Below, piece after piece: positions 6,583 through 8,221 of a stretch of DNA of 8,221 nt (position 1 is its first letter; each line of letters begins with the position of its first letter). The stretch is from an uncultured Alphaproteobacteria bacterium (GTDB lineage Bacteria > Pseudomonadota > Alphaproteobacteria > RF32 > CAG-239). The DNA is taken from contig CATGXW010000021.1 in the NCBI GenBank assembly GCA_949542085.1, forward strand, positions 1-8,221, given 5' to 3'. The position numbers and the translations under genes are program-made. The notes beneath the pieces were generated by a model. It did no database searches. It worked only from the letters and a program-made list of their open reading frames with translations, and was not told where the DNA came from.

Positions 6583-6608
6583 TACAAACATCATGGGGAG
6601 GGGAAAAC

Positions 6609-7013
6609 ATGAAACATATTTCATTTACGCTTATCTTGTTGTTTTTATTGTTCGCTTGCAGCACAACGCCAAACAATACCGACAAAATGAACACCATGCT
6701 CGGACTTGACAAAGCCGAACTCATTCAGCGCATGGGACAACCCAGCGGTGCAAAAATTCTGCCTGACGGATTTGAAGTGTTATCCTACACCACCGTCGAC
6801 AACGTCTATGTTCCTTCGGAATTTTACATTTACAACCAAGGAACGTTAGCCAACGAATACGATCCGTTTTATTCTCCGTTTTTGGGTGATTATGATTTTT
6901 CACCTTACGGCGACAGCTTCGGCTACAATGTCGAGTACTACTGCAAAACAGCTTTTGTGCTGGAAAACGGAAAAGTAACATCGTGGAAACAAAAAGGGAA
7001 CGACTGCCGATAA
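6609..7013 (+). CDS. Outer-membrane lipoprotein with SmpA/OmlA-like segment
   Basis: A predicted 134-residue lipoprotein. The signal peptide MKHISFTLILLFLLFAC has a lipobox LFAC with Cys17 as the acylation site. The mature part begins with the turn-helix pattern LGLDKAELIQRMGQPSG (31-47), typical of the SmpA/OmlA (BamE-like) fold in which a short helix precedes a GxP turn and then beta strands (FEVLSYTTV). The middle (about 66-111) is unusually rich in Tyr, Phe, Asp and Pro, and the end, FVLENGKVTSWKQKGNDC, closes with Cys133, which may pair with Cys112. The ATG at 6609 is chosen because GGGGAGGGG ends 5 bases before it and the signal peptide starts there; an ATG at 6510 in frame would bury it. 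It is not BamE itself on length and insert. Role inferred: an envelope lipoprotein. Confidence 0.85.
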   Translation: MKHISFTLILLFLLFACSTTPNNTDKMNTMLGLDKAELIQRMGQPSGAKILPDGFEVLSYTTVDNVYVPSEFYIYNQGTLANEYDPFYSPFLGDYDFSPYGDSFGYNVEYYCKTAFVLENGKVTSWKQKGNDCR

Positions 7014-7125
7014 AATTAAAAAGGCGTAACCAATTTTTAACTTAAATATGCTCCAATAATCACAGCGCAGCAAAAACTCGCCGGCGTGTCTGTTCCCTCT
7101 AATAATAAAAGCGTAGGATACAACA

Positions 7126-7443
7126 ATGGGGCTGTTTATAGATTTTCAAGCACGACTAAAAAACTCCGGTTTCTGGATTCTGAGTTTTCTGCTGTCAGCC
7201 TATTTTGCGTTCCACGGAATTAACGGAGAAAGAGGTCTGTTCAAATACCTCTCGCTCAAACAAGAAATTGTGACCGCGCAACAAACGGCAATAAAATACA
7301 AAGAAGAAAAGAACCAACTTGAGAACAAAGTCAAACATTTGTCAAATTCAAGCTTGGATTTGGATTTGCTGGAAGAGCGAGCCAGAATTATTCTAAATCT
7401 GGCCGCCGACGACGAATTCATTCTTCTTGATGAAGAAGACTAA
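7126..7443 (+). CDS. ftsB: FtsB/DivIC-type septum formation protein
   Basis: A small bitopic membrane protein of the divisome; in the family it forms a complex with FtsL and FtsQ that activates septal cell-wall synthesis. The 105 residues show a short cytoplasmic N-terminus, one membrane helix at about 16-30, the GERGLFKY motif (34-41), a coiled coil of about 42-75 (LSLKQEIVTAQQTAIKYKEE, then QLENKVKHL) and the conserved LDLLEERARIILNLAADDEFIL (79-100). AGGA lies 7 bases before the ATG. In many alphaproteobacteria ftsB sits between eno and the pyruvate dehydrogenase genes; here it is between a lipoprotein gene and pgpA. The 112 bases upstream hold no convincing terminator or promoter. The stop codon overlaps that of the convergent pgpA. 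The symbol is by family; experimental equivalence is inferred. Confidence 0.9.
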   Translation: MGLFIDFQARLKNSGFWILSFLLSAYFAFHGINGERGLFKYLSLKQEIVTAQQTAIKYKEEKNQLENKVKHLSNSSLDLDLLEERARIILNLAADDEFILLDEED

Positions 7444-7898
7444 AACCAACCGCTATAGGTTTTAATCCCCCACAAAACGGCGCCCCCGATAATACCGGCC
7501 AAAATATCGTCAAGCATAATTCCCCAACCGCCGTGAACCTTGGTATCCGCCCAAGAAACCGGCCACGGCTTGACGATGTCGAACAAACGAAACAAACCAA
7601 ATCCCGCGATAAACAAAGGAAGACTTGTACCAGCAGCCAACAACGCAATAGCCTGCCCAGCCACCTCATCAATCACAATTTGTCCGGGGTCCGCTTGCCC
7701 GAGACTCTTGGCATAAACATCAGCAACAAAAACGCCGACAACAGACACAACCAACGCAAACACGGCAACCGCATTCACACCGCCCCACCATGCAAGAGCA
7801 TATACAAACGGCAAAGCGGCCAAAGACCCGCAAGTCCCCGGAGCTTTAGGGGATAATCCGCTGTAAAACCAAGTGCTGATAAGTTTAATAACCGGCAT
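7440..7898 (-). CDS. pgpA: Phosphatidylglycerophosphatase A
   Basis: An inner-membrane phosphatase that converts phosphatidylglycerol phosphate to phosphatidylglycerol. The 152 residues carry the family signatures: TWFYSGLSPKAPGTCGSLAALP (9-30), DPGQIVIDEVAGQ (70-82) with the acidic metal-binding residues, FRLFDIVKPWPV (103-114) and HGGWGIMLDDILAG (122-135). Several hydrophobic helices lie between these. The ATG at 7896-7898 is chosen because a perfect GGAGG lies 5 bases upstream; the frame stays open for ten more codons to 7928 without a ribosome site. Transcribed leftward, toward ftsB, with the two stop codons overlapping by 4 bases. The upstream ORF described at 7885-8037 would overlap the start by 14 bases. 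Confidence 0.97.
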   Translation of the reverse strand: MPVIKLISTWFYSGLSPKAPGTCGSLAALPFVYALAWWGGVNAVAVFALVVSVVGVFVADVYAKSLGQADPGQIVIDEVAGQAIALLAAGTSLPLFIAGFGLFRLFDIVKPWPVSWADTKVHGGWGIMLDDILAGIIGGAVLWGIKTYSGWF

Positions 7899-8037
7899 TT
7901 TCGCCTCCAAATTGCAAATACGTTCCAAACATTAGCAAAATTAAGCCGCAAAACGCCCCCAAAAACAAGGGGTTATTTGGTGTTTTTGGATAACTTTTTA
8001 AAAAAAGATAGCTTTTTTTATTTTTTTTGCTATACAT
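7885..8037 (-). CDS. Doubtful small single-helix membrane protein upstream of pgpA
   Basis: An ORF whose last 50 codons, from ATG 8037, encode a Lys-rich N-terminus (MYSKKNKKS), a helix FLGAFCGLILLMFGTYLQF at about residues 25-43 and a short polar end. The hydrophobic segment with positive residues on one side is a plausible one-pass membrane protein, and the overlap of its end with the pgpA ribosome site and start (stop at 7885) would allow coupled translation. Against it: there is no Shine-Dalgarno before ATG 8037, a run of A and T codes much of the N-terminal half, and the rightward extended -10 at 8028-8036 sits on its start. The frame stays open to 8211, which overlaps the start of the divergent gene. 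It may well be non-coding. Confidence 0.28.
   Translation of the reverse strand: MYSKKNKKSYLFLKSYPKTPNNPLFLGAFCGLILLMFGTYLQFGGENAGY
7959..7989. repeat. Inverted repeat in the pgpA upstream region
   Basis: The 9-base arms CCAAAAACA (7959-7967) and TGTTTTTGG (7981-7989) are perfect inverted copies around a 13-base centre. It lies 61 bases upstream of the pgpA ATG and 39 bases upstream of the rightward extended -10. It could be an operator, or a weak transcript hairpin; no T-run directly follows it. Confidence 0.45.
8028..8036 (+). promoter_or_regulatory. Extended -10 promoter for the rightward gene at the right edge
   Basis: The sequence TGCTATACA contains the TGn extension joined to a TATACA hexamer (8031-8036). 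No good -35 is found 16-18 bases upstream, where the sequence is A- and T-runs, consistent with an extended -10 promoter. The transcript would begin near 8043, after the in-frame ATG at 8041, which favours the ATG at 8089 as start of the next gene. Confidence 0.45.
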
Positions 8038-8088
8038 AAGATGTCTTTGTTGCGGCAAAGCATTTGGATTAACAATCAGGTCGGGATT

Positions 8089-8221
8089 ATGAAGCATAAA
8101 CCCCATTTCAAACCGAAAAAGGCTTATTCCCCTCATTATATAAAAAGAAAGCCGTTTTTCTCTGAAAAAGAAATCATTTTTCGCAGTGCCGGACGGGCAA
8201 AAGTTTTTCAAATTTCGTCTC
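8089..8221 (+). CDS. N-terminal part of a gene running off the window, possibly an M23-type peptidase
   Basis: The frame is open from ATG 8089 to the window edge, 44 codons. The start is very basic (MKHKPHFKPKKAYSPHY), followed by FFSEKEIIFRSAGRAKVFQI. The block of charged residue, short strand and RSxGRxxxxxIS resembles the cytoplasmic segment before the first membrane helix of alphaproteobacterial M23 metallopeptidases, which often read like ERQIxLRTxGRVRxxxLS. This resemblance is from memory and covers only about 15 residues, so the function is tentative. An in-frame ATG at 8041 would add 16 residues, but the extended -10 at 8028-8036 would start the transcript after it. AGGTCGGG lies just before ATG 8089. 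Divergent from pgpA. Confidence 0.68.
   Translation, partial: MKHKPHFKPKKAYSPHYIKRKPFFSEKEIIFRSAGRAKVFQISS

Noticed and set aside
7014..7125. Terminator and promoter between the lipoprotein gene and ftsB
   Set aside because: Only a poor, interrupted AAAAAGG/CC-TTTTT pairing and no -35/-10 pair with good spacing could be found, so neither is listed.
1..8221. Mobile element, CRISPR array, tRNA or defence system
   Set aside because: I saw no transposase or integrase motifs, no regularly spaced repeats, no tRNA-like folds and no nuclease or toxin-antitoxin pair; gene order and composition look like core chromosome.

Overview
The window reads as an ordinary, gene-dense piece of an AT-rich (roughly 40-45% GC) alphaproteobacterial chromosome. 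The lineage call is an inference from three things: lipid A synthesis uses LpxI (the DUF1009 UDP-diacylglucosamine hydrolase typical of alphaproteobacteria) rather than LpxH; the FtsB-like protein has the GERGL...LLEERAR form seen in that class; and ComEC lacks a metallo-beta-lactamase tail, as in alphaproteobacterial homologues. The low GC and several small secreted proteins would suit a host-associated, uncultured lineage, but the sequence alone does not prove this.

Left end (1-744): the last 23 codons of a rightward gene end at a perfect 15-bp hairpin terminator, which also ends a leftward gene for a 59-residue two-helix membrane protein. A second palindromic terminator (403-424) closes the next leftward unit. 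Leftward operon 744-3277: comEC (DNA-uptake channel), ybaK (Cys-tRNA(Pro) deacylase) and a small unknown lipoprotein follow each other with gaps of 5 and 20 bases. A promoter just upstream of comEC and the hairpin at 403-424 bound the unit.

Middle (3370-6519): an 80-residue secreted six-cysteine protein runs rightward and converges on the lipid A operon lpxA-lpxI-lpxB, which is leftward, starts from a near-consensus promoter at 6492-6519, and ends in a hairpin shared with the cysteine-rich gene. LpxA adds the first acyl chain to UDP-GlcNAc, LpxI releases UMP to give lipid X, and LpxB joins lipid X to UDP-diacylglucosamine. lpxD and fabZ, which usually precede lpxA, are not here; instead a divergent lipoprotein gene lies upstream.

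Right end (6609-8221): the lipoprotein with a SmpA/OmlA-like N-terminal segment, then ftsB (cell division), converge on pgpA (phosphatidylglycerol synthesis) with a 4-base overlap of stop codons. Beyond pgpA is an AT-rich intergenic stretch with an inverted repeat, a doubtful small membrane ORF, and an extended -10 promoter for a rightward gene that runs off the window. 

The common thread is the cell envelope: lipid A, phospholipid, lipoproteins, division and DNA uptake. I saw no insertion sequence, CRISPR array, tRNA, rRNA, phage gene or defence system. The less familiar content is a handful of small membrane or secreted proteins, not a new multi-gene system.
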